This document shows positions 19,224 to 28,453 of a stretch of 64,000 nucleotides of DNA, in pieces. The position numbers and the translations under genes are program-made. Position 1 is the stretch's first letter. The number at the start of each line of letters is the position of its first letter. The notes under the pieces are model-generated. The model searched no databases, was not told the DNA's origin, and worked only from the letters and a program-made list of their open reading frames with translations. The stretch comes from Paraglaciecola psychrophila 170. GTDB lineage: Bacteria > Pseudomonadota > Gammaproteobacteria > Enterobacterales > Alteromonadaceae. The stretch is from positions 1,302,001-1,366,000 of the forward strand of contig NC_020514.1 of assembly GCF_000347635.1 (NCBI RefSeq), written 5' to 3'.

Positions 19224-19699
19224 TTTTTCATCCTGTCATATTTAGTCAGTTGTATTTATAGCGAAGGTGGATGCCACCAATATTCAAGTCGCTCAAGCAC
19301 AATTGCACTATAAATGTCTCACCACAAGAATTTGGGGCTTTCTTACTCAATTCAAGGGGAACCATAGAACCTGGCGCTGACACTTGCTGGCAGGACCCTC
19401 TTCGCGTTTGGGGTAAATGACGAGCAGACGCCTTGCAGGACGCCGTTTGAGTGACGCTTAGATGGAATATTTGTAGCGACAACGCGGCTGGCGCCCATAG
19501 ACTAAGTCTTTTTGTGTGGTTAAAAACTTTAGTAGTGAGTTGCATTTTTCTAGTGACTCTATTTTTTGCTGTTGAAAAAAGAGTCACTGGCTCGAAAAGA
19601 TTCGATTCAAAAAATCATCACGACGGTGGCGCGAAGCGTTTTCTTTATCCTTTGAATAGGGCTAAATCAAGCGCTGCCGCTTAAGTAAAATTTCTCAGC
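19224..19699. other. Intergenic stretch with repeat copy and decayed reading frames
   Basis: The stretch holds the second dispersed repeat copy at 19468-19535. A plus frame over it (19451-19684) reads WLKTLVVSCIFLVTLFFAVE and ends AKSSAAA; such translations look like repeat-derived artefacts, not a conserved protein. No gene is called. Confidence 0.4.
19468..19535 (+). repeat. Dispersed repeat, copy right of slyD
   Basis: Direct copy of 18411-18480. Nearby sequence 19390-19460 (GACGAGCAGACGCCTTGC and similar) may be a longer version of the same repeat, absent from the left copy. Confidence 0.75.
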
Positions 19700-20305
19700 C
19701 TAGGGACGAACCAACCCCGCCCTTAGTTCCATCGATTTTACTCTCAAAGCGCAACTTTGAGCATGATCATTCACCATACCCATTGCTTGCATAAAAGCAT
19801 ACATAGTAGTGGGGCCAACAAATTTCCAGCCGCGTTTTTTTAAGTCTTTAGATAAAGCGACGGATTCTTCGCATGTCGCCATAAACTCTGAGGCAAGAGC
19901 TTCATCACGCTTTGGCTCAAATCGCCAAAAGTAATGGGCTAATGAACCAAATTCTTTCATCACTTCTTGCGCCTGTTTAGCGTTGTTGATGGTGGCCCTG
20001 ATTTTACCGCGATGGCGCACTATGCCAGCGTCTAGCATTAAACGCTCAACATCGTCGTCGGTAAATTTCGCCACAAGGTTAAAATCGAAATTAGCAAAAG
20101 CGGCTCTGAAATTATCGCGCTTTACCAAAATAGTGAGCCAGCTCAGACCCGATTGAAATCCTTCTAAACAGATTTTTTCGAATAGACGCTGATCATCGGT
20201 AACGGGGTAGCCCCACTCGTTTTCATGATACGCAACATACTGAGGCGTTGCCTGACACCAAGCACATCGAGCCTTGCCACCCTCGGAGATATAGGTTTCT
20301 GACAT
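19700..20305 (-). CDS. tag: DNA-3-methyladenine glycosylase I
   Basis: A 201-residue base-excision enzyme that removes 3-methyladenine from alkylated DNA. The zinc-binding set is visible: CAWC near the N-terminus, H in VAYHENEWG, and HAQSC at the C-terminus. The ENEWGYPV catalytic glutamate and FQSGLSWLTIL helix are typical. Length is normal. The ATG is followed by ISEGGKARC, as in many members. It is monocistronic here. Confidence 0.93.
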   Translation of the reverse strand: MSETYISEGGKARCAWCQATPQYVAYHENEWGYPVTDDQRLFEKICLEGFQSGLSWLTILVKRDNFRAAFANFDFNLVAKFTDDDVERLMLDAGIVRHRGKIRATINNAKQAQEVMKEFGSLAHYFWRFEPKRDEALASEFMATCEESVALSKDLKKRGWKFVGPTTMYAFMQAMGMVNDHAQSCALRVKSMELRAGLVRP

Positions 20306-20368
20306 AGTTAAATTTCACATATTTGTTTAAAAAAAAGCGAGTTGCTTGCTGGTTTGATTTCAATTATC

Positions 20369-20863
20369 TCATTCATTGTCCAAAAAAGGCATTAACTCTT
20401 GGGTTTGGTTATTCCATCTGGCGTTAAATGTTTTTAGCTTTCGTTTTCTGACATTGGCACAGGCTACGAATATTTTCATGTCGTTTTTGTTGGTCAAGCA
20501 TTCAATTGATTCTATGAAATAGAGATTCCATGCTTGCTTTTTCTTGCCCTTAAAATTGGTGTAATCTGAGACGGTGACATGATTAGAGCTTTTGTGAGGT
20601 GAGAATTTATACTTGGTTTTTGTAGTCTTGCGAGTTTTAGTAGTCGAGATTGTGGGTGATTTTGTTTGTACTTCTTTTGTTGGCTGTCGTAAACAGTCTA
20701 GAAATACCTTTTTTGCTTCACGGTGTTTGTTTCTCGCTCTTTCAGTGACTTTATATTTAAGAAGCTTATTCCATACATCGACTTGTTCTTCTTCTAATTC
20801 ACATTGGCTGTAAGCTAATCTGCTAAAAACACTCATGACGAGTATCAGTATCATTATTTTCAA
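20369..20863 (-). CDS. Secreted hypothetical protein, basic and Ser/Thr/Lys-rich
   Basis: A 164-residue protein with an N-terminal signal peptide (MKIMILILVMSVFSRLAYS) and cleavage probably just before QCEL. The mature part has four cysteines, a lysine/threonine-rich linker (TTKTRKTTKTKYKFSPHKSS) and no family I recognise. It shows no operon link, being 64 bp downstream of nothing on this strand. It could be a periplasmic accessory or an orphan gene. Confidence 0.55.
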   Translation of the reverse strand: MKIMILILVMSVFSRLAYSQCELEEEQVDVWNKLLKYKVTERARNKHREAKKVFLDCLRQPTKEVQTKSPTISTTKTRKTTKTKYKFSPHKSSNHVTVSDYTNFKGKKKQAWNLYFIESIECLTNKNDMKIFVACANVRKRKLKTFNARWNNQTQELMPFLDNE

Positions 20864-21323
20864 CTTAAACTTCCTTTTAATAGACTTTGTGCGTACCCGA
20901 TTATGCCTATTTTAGTTACCAATGCGAGTGAATAATATATTACTACAATCAGTACACCAATCGAATACCAGTGATATCTACAAAAGTGATAGTTCAATAT
21001 TCATTATCTAACTAAGCATTAACAGCATAGTCATGATCACGGCTCCATTCAGTTCAATTTTGATATATTGCCCCTGATGCTTGATGAGGAATAACTTTGA
21101 TAGCTGAGGCTGCATTGTTACAAAGTAGGTACTGCGGAGGGTATTTTTAATGCTCCAAAATCAGAATCAATGAGATGCCCCCAAAACACCACATAAAATT
21201 CTCAGAGTAACTAAAAGAGTAACTAAAAAAATAGCCTGCAACCATGAGTATAATTGGACTTACTCCCAATCAATGCTTATTCTATAAAATTAGGGTTTAC
21301 TAAAAAAACAAACTTTTTTGTTA
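20864..21323. other. Intergenic stretch between secreted protein and antiporter
   Basis: No gene. It contains a tandem AGAGTAACTAAA pair near 21200-21230, and AT-rich sequence leading to the palindrome before the antiporter. Confidence 0.45.
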
Positions 21324-21343
21324 TAACTTTGTTAACAAAGTTA
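21324..21343. promoter_or_regulatory. 20-bp perfect palindrome upstream of the antiporter
   Basis: TAACTTTGTTAACAAAGTTA is its own reverse complement, ending 17 bp before the ATG at 21361. It is a good candidate for binding of a dimeric repressor or activator; no regulator is identified. Confidence 0.5.
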
Positions 21344-21409
21344 AGGCTGGTGCGGCAATTATGGACTCTATTCTACTGATCATTTTTTATCTCTCTGGCC
21401 ATTGCCAGT

Positions 21410-22981
21410 GTGCTTAATCTTATCTTAAAAAAATTCTCTGTCTCCCACATTATTGGTTACATCATTACCGGTACGATCATCAGTAATATCTTCGATTTTA
21501 ATGGCAGTGAAAACTTAAGCTCTTTGGACTTAATTGGTGAATTTGGCATCGTGTTTTTAATGTTTACTATTGGCTTAGAGATGTCTTTTGCTAAGCTGAA
21601 AAAAATGCGTGAAGTGGTGTTTATTAACGGTACTTTGCAAGTGGTGCTCAGTGCTGTAGTGATTTATCCCGTAGCCCATTATATCTTTGCTCTGGACACC
21701 ATCTCATCGATTGTGATCGCTTTATCTTTTAGTTTGTCGTCTACCGCAATCGTGCTGACTTACCTAAAAAAATCTAAAGATATCATGACACCTTATGGTG
21801 AAAAGTCTGTGGCAATCCTGATTTTTCAAGACTTGGCGGTGATACCGATTTTGTTAATGATTAGCTTTTTAGCTAATAACGAACTGTCTATGCAGGAAAT
21901 CCTAATAAAAACCCTGCTGTCGGCCGCCGCGGTTATCATTTTTATGTTTACCTTAGGTAAAAAACTGATTGAATGGTTATTGCATTTTTCTACCCATGCC
22001 AAACTCGAAGAGCTGTTTTTAGGCTCAGTGTTGAGCATAGTGATGGGTGCTTCGTTATTGGCCCATGAAATGGGCTTTACTTATTCTCTCGGTGCATTTA
22101 TTGCCGGCATGATTATCGCCGAGACGCATTACCATGTAAAAGTGGAGTCTGATATTGCGTCATACAAAGATATCTTGCTTGGGGCCTTTTTCTTTTCTAT
22201 TGGTACCAAGATAGATATCCATTATTTTTACCAAGAGTTCTTTTTGGTGTTAGGGGTATTGCTGCTGACCATGTTAGTGAAAGCCACGATCATTTTTACT
22301 TTAATTCGCCGCAAGGCCAACAAGAGTGATGCCATTAAGTCAGCCATCGCCTTGTGTCAAATTGGTGAGTTTTCTTTTGCTATATTTTCTTTGGCGACCA
22401 GTCAGCACATTATCTCTGAAGAGTTAGGCAGTTTTCTGATATTAGTTACTGTGTTATCCATGATAGTCACGCCTTTTATGGTGAATAATATCTATAAATT
22501 GGCGTCTTATTTTGTGGTGGAATTTTTTGAATCAGACAAAATTACGCCTATAGCCGCTCATAATCATATTATTATTTGTGGCTTTACCATAGTGGGGCGC
22601 ATTGTTGCCAAGGAGCTGAAAAAACAAGATAAGAGCTTTGTGATTATCTCTGACAATTTACCCCATGTATTACTCGCCCGGGAGCGTGGTTATCAGGCTT
22701 ATTTTGGTCACTTGGAAAAGCTCTCCGTATTGGAGTCTCTCAGAGTTGAGCAGTCATTCAGCATTATTATCACCATGAATACCTTGATAACCAAAAAAAT
22801 CATCTGCCAAGCGGTGCTGGATTATTATCCCCTGGCCAAATTGATTGTTAAGGTGAATAGCCGCGCCGAACAATCTGCGATGTCAGGGCTCAATATTCAT
22901 TCTTTTGTGCACGCCCGTCATGAAGCGGCGTTATTGCTGGTGAAAAAAAGTGTGGGATCCTCTGCTGCAATTGACCTTTAG
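21410..22981 (+). CDS. CPA2-type cation:proton antiporter with TrkA-N domain (KefB/KefC-like)
   Basis: About 523 residues: ten or more membrane helices (GEFGIVFLMFTIGLEMSF, AILIFQDLAVIPIL, CQIGEFSFAIFSLA are CPA2 marks), then a Rossmann nucleotide-binding domain (HIIICGFTIVGRIVAKEL). It probably exchanges K+ or Na+ for H+. The N-terminus is short: an ATG at 21361 encodes MDSILLIIF, and ISLAIASVLN continues in the GTG 21410 frame if one T is removed from the TTTTTT at 21383-21388. So the intact gene likely spans 21361-22981 and this sequence carries a one-base insertion. Confidence 0.85.
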   Translation: MLNLILKKFSVSHIIGYIITGTIISNIFDFNGSENLSSLDLIGEFGIVFLMFTIGLEMSFAKLKKMREVVFINGTLQVVLSAVVIYPVAHYIFALDTISSIVIALSFSLSSTAIVLTYLKKSKDIMTPYGEKSVAILIFQDLAVIPILLMISFLANNELSMQEILIKTLLSAAAVIIFMFTLGKKLIEWLLHFSTHAKLEELFLGSVLSIVMGASLLAHEMGFTYSLGAFIAGMIIAETHYHVKVESDIASYKDILLGAFFFSIGTKIDIHYFYQEFFLVLGVLLLTMLVKATIIFTLIRRKANKSDAIKSAIALCQIGEFSFAIFSLATSQHIISEELGSFLILVTVLSMIVTPFMVNNIYKLASYFVVEFFESDKITPIAAHNHIIICGFTIVGRIVAKELKKQDKSFVIISDNLPHVLLARERGYQAYFGHLEKLSVLESLRVEQSFSIIITMNTLITKKIICQAVLDYYPLAKLIVKVNSRAEQSAMSGLNIHSFVHARHEAALLLVKKSVGSSAAIDL

Positions 22982-23202
22982 GTAACGTGCAGGTGTCAGC
23001 CGTGCTGGATGCAGTTTATAAGAAGAGTGTTTGGTTAGAAGGAATTAAATCAAAAGCCTGCAAGGGTACATGTGGCCCACATGGCATAAAACTATCAATA
23101 CTTCTCTCCCTTGATATGGCACACTTTGCAGCAAATCGATAACAAGGCATTGGTTGTACATAAATGGTCAATCAAGGTTACAAACACAGAGATCATACTT
23201 AG

Positions 23203-23388
23203 ATGGCAAAAAAAAATTTATGGCATGTAATTAAAAGTGTTGCTGCTAGTGTGTTAGGTGTGCAGAGCGATGCCAATTATAAAAGTGATTTTGAACAGAC
23301 GTCTTTTGTACCTTATGCAATAGTTGGTGTGATATTTGTGCTGGGGCTAATTGGTATATTAATTTTAATTGTGAATATGGTGCTATAA
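23203..23388 (+). CDS. DUF2970 small membrane protein
   Basis: A 61-residue protein. LWHVIKSVAASVLGVQSDANYKSDF followed by one C-terminal membrane helix (AIVGVIFVLGLIGILILIVN) is the DUF2970 pattern: a short N-terminal amphipathic part with VQS and a single inner-membrane anchor. Function unknown. It faces the Crp-family gene end to end, ten bases apart. Confidence 0.85.
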   Translation: MAKKNLWHVIKSVAASVLGVQSDANYKSDFEQTSFVPYAIVGVIFVLGLIGILILIVNMVL

Positions 23389-23398
23389 CTCTTCTGCT

Positions 23399-24085
23399 TT
23401 AAATCTGAGTTAATGTCTCAAGGGCGTTTCTGTCTAAAATGACGATCTTTCCGTAACGCAGTGCGATAACCTTGTCTGTTTGTAAACCTTGTAAAACTTT
23501 GTTCACTGTTTGCCTTGAGCTATGAATAAGCTGCGCTAAGGCATCTTGAGAAATCGTAATCTCCATGTTCTTTGATTGTTGTTCTTCTAATCCCTGATGC
23601 ATCAGACTTAACCTTTTACATAATTGCCCTTTCAAGGATAGGCAGCCTGTTTCATCTATCAGGCTGAATGTAGCGCGCACTCTTAGACACAACAGACGCA
23701 TAATATGTTGCGACCATTGATGGTGCGCGATAAATAATTGCTCAAATACGGATTTAGGTATTTTTAATAGTATTGTTGTCTCTTCAGCATGAGCATCGTG
23801 GGTGCGAGGTTGACCGTCTATCATTGAAATTTCACCAAACCAATTACCAGGCTGGATCCAAGTCAATACCAGCTCTTTACCTTCAACTGTGAAGTTACTA
23901 ATACGAATACGCCCGCTAACAACACAATAAAATCCATCCGCCAAGTCATTTTTTTGATGCAATATTTGTTGGTCGTGCAGAACTTTCACCTTACCTTTTT
24001 CAAGTAACGTATCCGCTAACGATTCTGGCAAAGAAGCAAACCATGCATTTTGCGAGAGAATTTTTCGAATTTCATTTAATGGCAT
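23399..24085 (-). CDS. Crp/Fnr-family transcriptional regulator
   Basis: A 228-residue regulator. Residues 15-125 are a cNMP-binding-type beta barrel (ILHQKNDLADGFYCVVSGRI, PGNWFGEISMIDGQPRTH), and the C-terminal third is a winged helix with recognition helix SRQTVNKVLQGLQ. There are no cysteine clusters for an iron-sulfur cluster, so it is unlike Fnr, and the barrel lacks obvious cAMP arginine certainty. It is divergent from the aldolase gene with about 90 bp between starts, so it may control that pair. The target is inferred. Confidence 0.85.
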   Translation of the reverse strand: MPLNEIRKILSQNAWFASLPESLADTLLEKGKVKVLHDQQILHQKNDLADGFYCVVSGRIRISNFTVEGKELVLTWIQPGNWFGEISMIDGQPRTHDAHAEETTILLKIPKSVFEQLFIAHHQWSQHIMRLLCLRVRATFSLIDETGCLSLKGQLCKRLSLMHQGLEEQQSKNMEITISQDALAQLIHSSRQTVNKVLQGLQTDKVIALRYGKIVILDRNALETLTQI

Positions 24086-24176
24086 ATAAACTTCTCAATT
24101 GTCATTTTGGCGACAGTTTGGATCGTGCTTGATAGCTTATCTTATGTTAATAAATATTCAACTAAGAGCGATACCA

Positions 24177-24932
24177 ATGGCAGCTTCAGTAAAAAAACAA
24201 GTCAGTGAACAAGAATGGCAAGCCCGAGTCGATTTAGCTGCAAGTTATCGTGCAGTGGCTATGTTTGGCTGGGATGATTTAGTTTTCACTCATATATCGG
24301 CACGTGTACCAGGGCCAGAGCATCATTTTTTAATTAATCCCTATGGTCTGATGTTTGAAGAAGTCACGGCGTCGAGTTTGGTCAAAGTGGACCTGCAAGG
24401 TAATAAAGTGATGGATTCGGATTATGAGATTAATCCAGCAGGATTTACGATCCATAGTGCTGTGCATGAAGCCCGTGAAGATGCTCATTGTGTGATGCAT
24501 TTGCATACCGCAGCAGGTATTGCCGTGTCTGCCACTGCACAAGGATTGTTACCTCTAAGTCAACAATCTCTGTTTGCTCTTTCATCATTGTCTTACCATG
24601 ACTATGAAGGTGTAGCGCTGAATCCGGATGAAAAGTCACGTTTGGTGGCTGATTTGGGGGACACCCGATTTATGATTTTGCGTAATCATGGTTTGTTAAC
24701 TTGTGCTGGAACTATTGCCGATGCATTTTTAGGGATGTATTTACTAGAATGTTCATGCCAAATTCAGCTGAAAGCTCAGGCCAGTGGCCAAGAACTGATC
24801 CTTATTCCGCCTCAGATATTGGCGGGTATTCAGGCTCAGGCTAAGCAAGTGACACGTTCTGCAGGAGGAGCCTTGGCATGGCCGGGAATATTGCGTAAAT
24901 TAGACCGAACTAATCCTGGCTACGATCAATAA
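24177..24932 (+). CDS. Class II aldolase/adducin family protein
   Basis: About 251 residues counting from the ATG at 24177 (MAASVKKQVSEQEWQ). HISARVPG, INPYGLMFEEVTAS, the metal-site pair HLHTAAG and the later histidine in LRNHGLL match class II aldolase/adducin domains, which use zinc in aldol or decarboxylation chemistry. Longer frames exist upstream (24099) but would add a non-family leader. It runs directly into the next gene four bases on, so both are one unit; the substrate is unknown. Confidence 0.8.
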   Translation: MAASVKKQVSEQEWQARVDLAASYRAVAMFGWDDLVFTHISARVPGPEHHFLINPYGLMFEEVTASSLVKVDLQGNKVMDSDYEINPAGFTIHSAVHEAREDAHCVMHLHTAAGIAVSATAQGLLPLSQQSLFALSSLSYHDYEGVALNPDEKSRLVADLGDTRFMILRNHGLLTCAGTIADAFLGMYLLECSCQIQLKAQASGQELILIPPQILAGIQAQAKQVTRSAGGALAWPGILRKLDRTNPGYDQ

Positions 24933-24935
24933 CTT

Positions 24936-25841
24936 TTGAAGCAACTTACCTTTGAAAACTATCAAAAACATGCTGATTTCAGTGAGTTGTGCGGCCATCG
25001 TATCGCTCATTGGCAATCACTTAACTTTGAACGAAATCCTAAACAAGAAACCATCTTGTTTATTCATGGCTTTCCAAGTGCCGCTTGGGATTGGCATTTT
25101 CAGTGGAAACATTTAGCCGCGCAATACCGTTTACTGAGTCTAGATTTATTGGGTTTTGGTTTATCTGATAAACCCTCAGAACATCAATATAGTTTGCTTG
25201 AGCAAGCCGACATTGTGCAGGCATTACTGAGTAAACAAGGTGTGAAGCAATACCATATTTTGGCCCACGATTATGGTGATTCGGTTGCCCAAGAACTATT
25301 AAGTCGCCAAGACGCTATTGATAACGCGGCTAAGATTTTATCTATTTGTTTTTTAAATGGTGGCTTATTTGCTTCTCATCACAGGCCTTTGTTTGCTCAG
25401 AAGTTATTGAAAAGTCGATTCGGTGGTTTAGCCAGTCACTTTATGAATAAAGCGAGTTTAGCCAGAGGTTTTAACAAAATATTTGCTGCCGACAGTCAAC
25501 CTAGTGACTATGAAATAGATATTTTATGGCAACTCATTGAGCACAATAATGGCAAAAAGGTTTTACCCAAGTTATTAAGTTATATAGATGAACGCAACCA
25601 GCACGGAAAACGTTGGGTAGAAAGCATGATCAGCACCGTTGTACCTCTATATTTTATCAATGGTGTGCACGACCCCATCTCAGGGCAACATATGCTCGAT
25701 CATTATATCGACATTATTCCTCATTCAAGAACCACAGCGCTAGATGTGGGGCATTACCCACAGTTGGAAGCGCCAGAAAAAGTATTGTCTTTATATCGTA
25801 CTTTTTTGACTGAGATAACAAATTGCTTTATTAACACTTAA
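24936..25841 (+). CDS. Alpha/beta hydrolase with aspartate nucleophile (MEST/epoxide hydrolase-like)
   Basis: A 301-residue protein starting at TTG 24936, four bases past the aldolase stop. FIHGFPSAAWDWHF is the oxyanion motif, and ILAHDYGDSVAQELL places an Asp at the nucleophile elbow, as in haloalkane dehalogenases, epoxide hydrolases and MEST. INGVHDPISG and DVGHYPQLE supply the acid and histidine. It probably hydrolyses an ester, epoxide or halide. Tight coupling to the aldolase suggests the two act on the same small molecule. Confidence 0.8.
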   Translation: MKQLTFENYQKHADFSELCGHRIAHWQSLNFERNPKQETILFIHGFPSAAWDWHFQWKHLAAQYRLLSLDLLGFGLSDKPSEHQYSLLEQADIVQALLSKQGVKQYHILAHDYGDSVAQELLSRQDAIDNAAKILSICFLNGGLFASHHRPLFAQKLLKSRFGGLASHFMNKASLARGFNKIFAADSQPSDYEIDILWQLIEHNNGKKVLPKLLSYIDERNQHGKRWVESMISTVVPLYFINGVHDPISGQHMLDHYIDIIPHSRTTALDVGHYPQLEAPEKVLSLYRTFLTEITNCFINT

Positions 25842-25848
25842 CCCTAAT

Positions 25849-26106
25849 ATGCTAGTGAATATGTCTGTTTGGCAATCGGTTGAGGTGTTGAAGCAGTTTA
25901 TGTTTAAAACGCTTAACATTGACTTTTTGAAGCGTAAAAAGGAGTGGTTTGAAGCTACTACCAAACAAACGTATGCTTTATGATGGCTGCTTGCAGGGCA
26001 TTACCCAAGTATTCAAGAAGCGAAAGATAGGTTGGCGCTGCTCAATGCTAAGGCAGAAACATCCCAAGCGTTTACCTTTAAAAAGGTGTATCAGGCGCAA
26101 CAATAA
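25849..26106 (+). pseudogene. DUF3291 protein, C-terminal half with a stop
   Basis: Reads MLVNMSVWQSVEVLKQFMFK, FLKRKKEWFEATTKQTYAL, then TGA at 25981 (Trp expected), then WLLAGHYPSIQEAKDRLALL and AFTFKKVYQAQQ to TAA 26104. This is the second half of a DUF3291 protein; the first half is absent, so the gene is truncated as well as stopped. It follows the hydrolase gene closely. Confidence 0.75.
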
Positions 26107-26194
26107 ATAATTTAATAACACAGAGTCATGTTTTAAATCATCTACATGGTGGCATAATACCGGCACTTGCAGATACTTATCCTAGATCATCACC

Positions 26195-27321
26195 ATGAAA
26201 ATATATTACGAAGACAGTATGCCTTATGCGGCAGAGTTTTTTCTGAGCTTGGCGAGTGTGAAGTGTTTTCTCACAAAACGATTAACGCAGAGACGCTGGC
26301 CGATGCAGATGTGTTGTTGGTGCGTTCTACCACTAAGGTTAACCAGCAGCTATTAGCTAACAACAAACAACTGCAATTTGTGGCCACCGCCACTGCGGGC
26401 ACCGATCATATTGATCAAAATTATTTGGCTGACCAGAATATTCCTTTTATCTCGGCTGGCGGTTGTAATGCGGTCGCTGTGGCTGAGTATGTATTAAGTG
26501 CCATGTTGGTCATGGGTAAAAGGCTTAACTGGCAATTAGCAGATAAAACAGTGGGCATTGTTGGCGCAGGTCATGTGGGAAGTGCTTTGGCAAGAGTATT
26601 GACTGTTTTGGGTATTCGCCATAAGTTATGCGATCCGCCTCTGGCTGATGCTGGTGACGAGCGAGAATTCGTGACAATGAACGATATAATGCAGTGTGAC
26701 GTGATCACGTTGCATGTACCTTGGGTTAAAGATGGACCTTACCCCACCCAAGACTTATTCAACAAAACTAGATTGGCAGCACTTAGTGACAATCAGCTGT
26801 TGATCAATGCATGTCGCGGAGAAGTGATCAACAATCAAGCCGCACTCGAGCTTTTTGAGCAAGGAACGTCACTGAACTTAGTACTCGATGTGTGGGAAAA
26901 CGAACCTAGTATCAATCTTGACTTAATTCCGCACACCGCCTTGGCTACTGCGCATATCGCCGGCCATACCATAGAAGGCAAAGCTAGAGGGACTGAAATG
27001 CTTTATTTGGCCTTGTGCAAACATTTAGGTATTCAAGCTGACAAAAAGTTATCTGACTACTTACCTAGGGCCGAGCTTAATACGATACAAATAAATGATA
27101 AACAAGATTTTTGGCAAATATTGCATAAATTAGTTTTAAATGTGTATAACATTGAGACAGATGATCAACACTTTAGAGCAAATATGCACGGCGCTGAGCA
27201 GTTTAGATATATCCGAAAACACTATCCTATAAGAAGAGAATTTTCGGCAATAACGCTAAACACTGGAAATTTTGCTGATTCGAAGGCAATCTACGACATT
27301 GGATTTTTAGCTGCCAAATAG
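26195..27321 (+). CDS. pdxB: Erythronate-4-phosphate dehydrogenase, with a one-base frame break near the start
   Basis: This enzyme makes the second step of pyridoxal phosphate synthesis. The Rossmann domain (VGIVGAGHVGSALARVL), HVPWVKDGPYPT and the C-terminal dimer domain are intact. The family N-terminus MKIYYEDSMPYAAEFFSELG begins at ATG 26195, but the TTTTTT at 26237-26242 has one T too few. The long frame therefore starts at TTG 26167 with an unrelated leader. The sequence is either an error, a recent mutation or a slippage site. The neighbour asd 55 bp on agrees with the usual pdxB-asd-fimV order. Confidence 0.85.
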
Positions 27322-27376
27322 GTGAGCCAAAAATACAATTTAACCAACAATTTAAAATTTTAGGAGTAATAAAGCC

Positions 27377-28393
27377 ATGTCTCGGGCCTTTGATGTTGCC
27401 GTGTTGGGCGCTACTGGATTAGTAGGACAACACATGATCGAAATTCTTGAACAGAGAGATTTCCCGATCAACAAACTTTATCCATTAGCCAGTGCTCGTT
27501 CTGCTGGTGGAAAGGTAACTTTCAAAGGGAAAGAAATTACCGTTTTAGACGCGGATGAATTTGATTGGAGCAAGGTACAACTAGGCTTCTTTTCTGCTGG
27601 TGGTAGCGTATCAGAAAAGTTCGCACCTATTGCAGCTGATGCGGGATGTGTCGTCATCGATAATACGTCCCAATTTCGCTACGAAGCCGATATTCCATTG
27701 GTGGTGCCAGAAGTGAATCCTCAAGCATTAGCTGACTTTCGTAATCGAAACATTATTGCTAATCCGAACTGTTCAACTATTCAAATGATGGTGGCGTTAA
27801 AGCCTATTCACGATGCGGTTGGTATTGAGCGGATTAATGTATGCACTTACCAGTCTGTGTCTGGTGGTGGTAAAGCGGCAATTGACGAGTTAGCTCATCA
27901 AACTGCGGCGCTGCTAAGTGGCAAAGAAGTGAAAACTGAAGCTTTTAGTCGCCAAATTGCTTTCAACGTTATTCCACAAATTGATGTTTTTATGGATAAC
28001 GATTACACCAAAGAAGAAATGAAAATGGTGTGGGAAACGAAAAAAATCATGGGTGACGACACTATTTTAGTGAATGCCACGGCTGTACGTGTTCCTGTAT
28101 TTTACGGTCACGGTGAAGCCATTCACCTTGAAACACGTGCGCCAATTGATGCCGAAGAAGTGAAAGAATTATTAGCCAATGCGCCGGGCATAGTGCTGCA
28201 CAGGGATAGAGAAAATTTTCCTACCCAAGTTAGTAGCGCTAGCGGTAACGATGATGTACATGTTGGTCGTATCAGAAACGATATCTCTCATCCTAATGGT
28301 ATTAACCTATGGGTTGTTTCAGACAACGTACGCAAAGGCGCTGCAACTAACAGTGTGCAGATTGCTGAAGTGCTTATCCGCGATTACATGTAA
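27377..28393 (+). CDS. asd: Aspartate-semialdehyde dehydrogenase
   Basis: A 338-residue NADPH-dependent enzyme that reduces aspartyl phosphate toward lysine, methionine, threonine and diaminopimelate. The N-terminal GATGLVGQHM binds the cofactor, the catalytic cysteine lies in NPNCSTIQ, and QVSSASGNDDVHVGRIR is the substrate loop. Length is normal for the Gram-negative long type. GGAG precedes the ATG at 27377. It lies between pdxB and fimV. Confidence 0.95.
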   Translation: MSRAFDVAVLGATGLVGQHMIEILEQRDFPINKLYPLASARSAGGKVTFKGKEITVLDADEFDWSKVQLGFFSAGGSVSEKFAPIAADAGCVVIDNTSQFRYEADIPLVVPEVNPQALADFRNRNIIANPNCSTIQMMVALKPIHDAVGIERINVCTYQSVSGGGKAAIDELAHQTAALLSGKEVKTEAFSRQIAFNVIPQIDVFMDNDYTKEEMKMVWETKKIMGDDTILVNATAVRVPVFYGHGEAIHLETRAPIDAEEVKELLANAPGIVLHRDRENFPTQVSSASGNDDVHVGRIRNDISHPNGINLWVVSDNVRKGAATNSVQIAEVLIRDYM

Positions 28394-28402
28394 ATATATT
28401 AG

Positions 28403-28453
28403 GGCCTGTTGCAGTTTATATGTCTCAGAGATATAAAAAGTATCAGGCCTTTT
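28403..28453 (+). terminator. Hairpin terminator after asd
   Basis: GGCCTG pairs with CAGGCC, with TTATAT..ATATAA nested inside, and is followed by TTTT. It starts ten bases past the asd stop. Confidence 0.65.

Noticed and set aside
19451..19684. 77-codon ORF over the dispersed repeat right of slyD
   Set aside because: The repeat at 18411-18480 gives a different, interrupted frame, so the reading frame is not conserved between copies.
27322..27376. Lysine riboswitch before asd
   Set aside because: Only 55 bp separate pdxB and asd, too short for the lysine aptamer, and no matching structure is visible.
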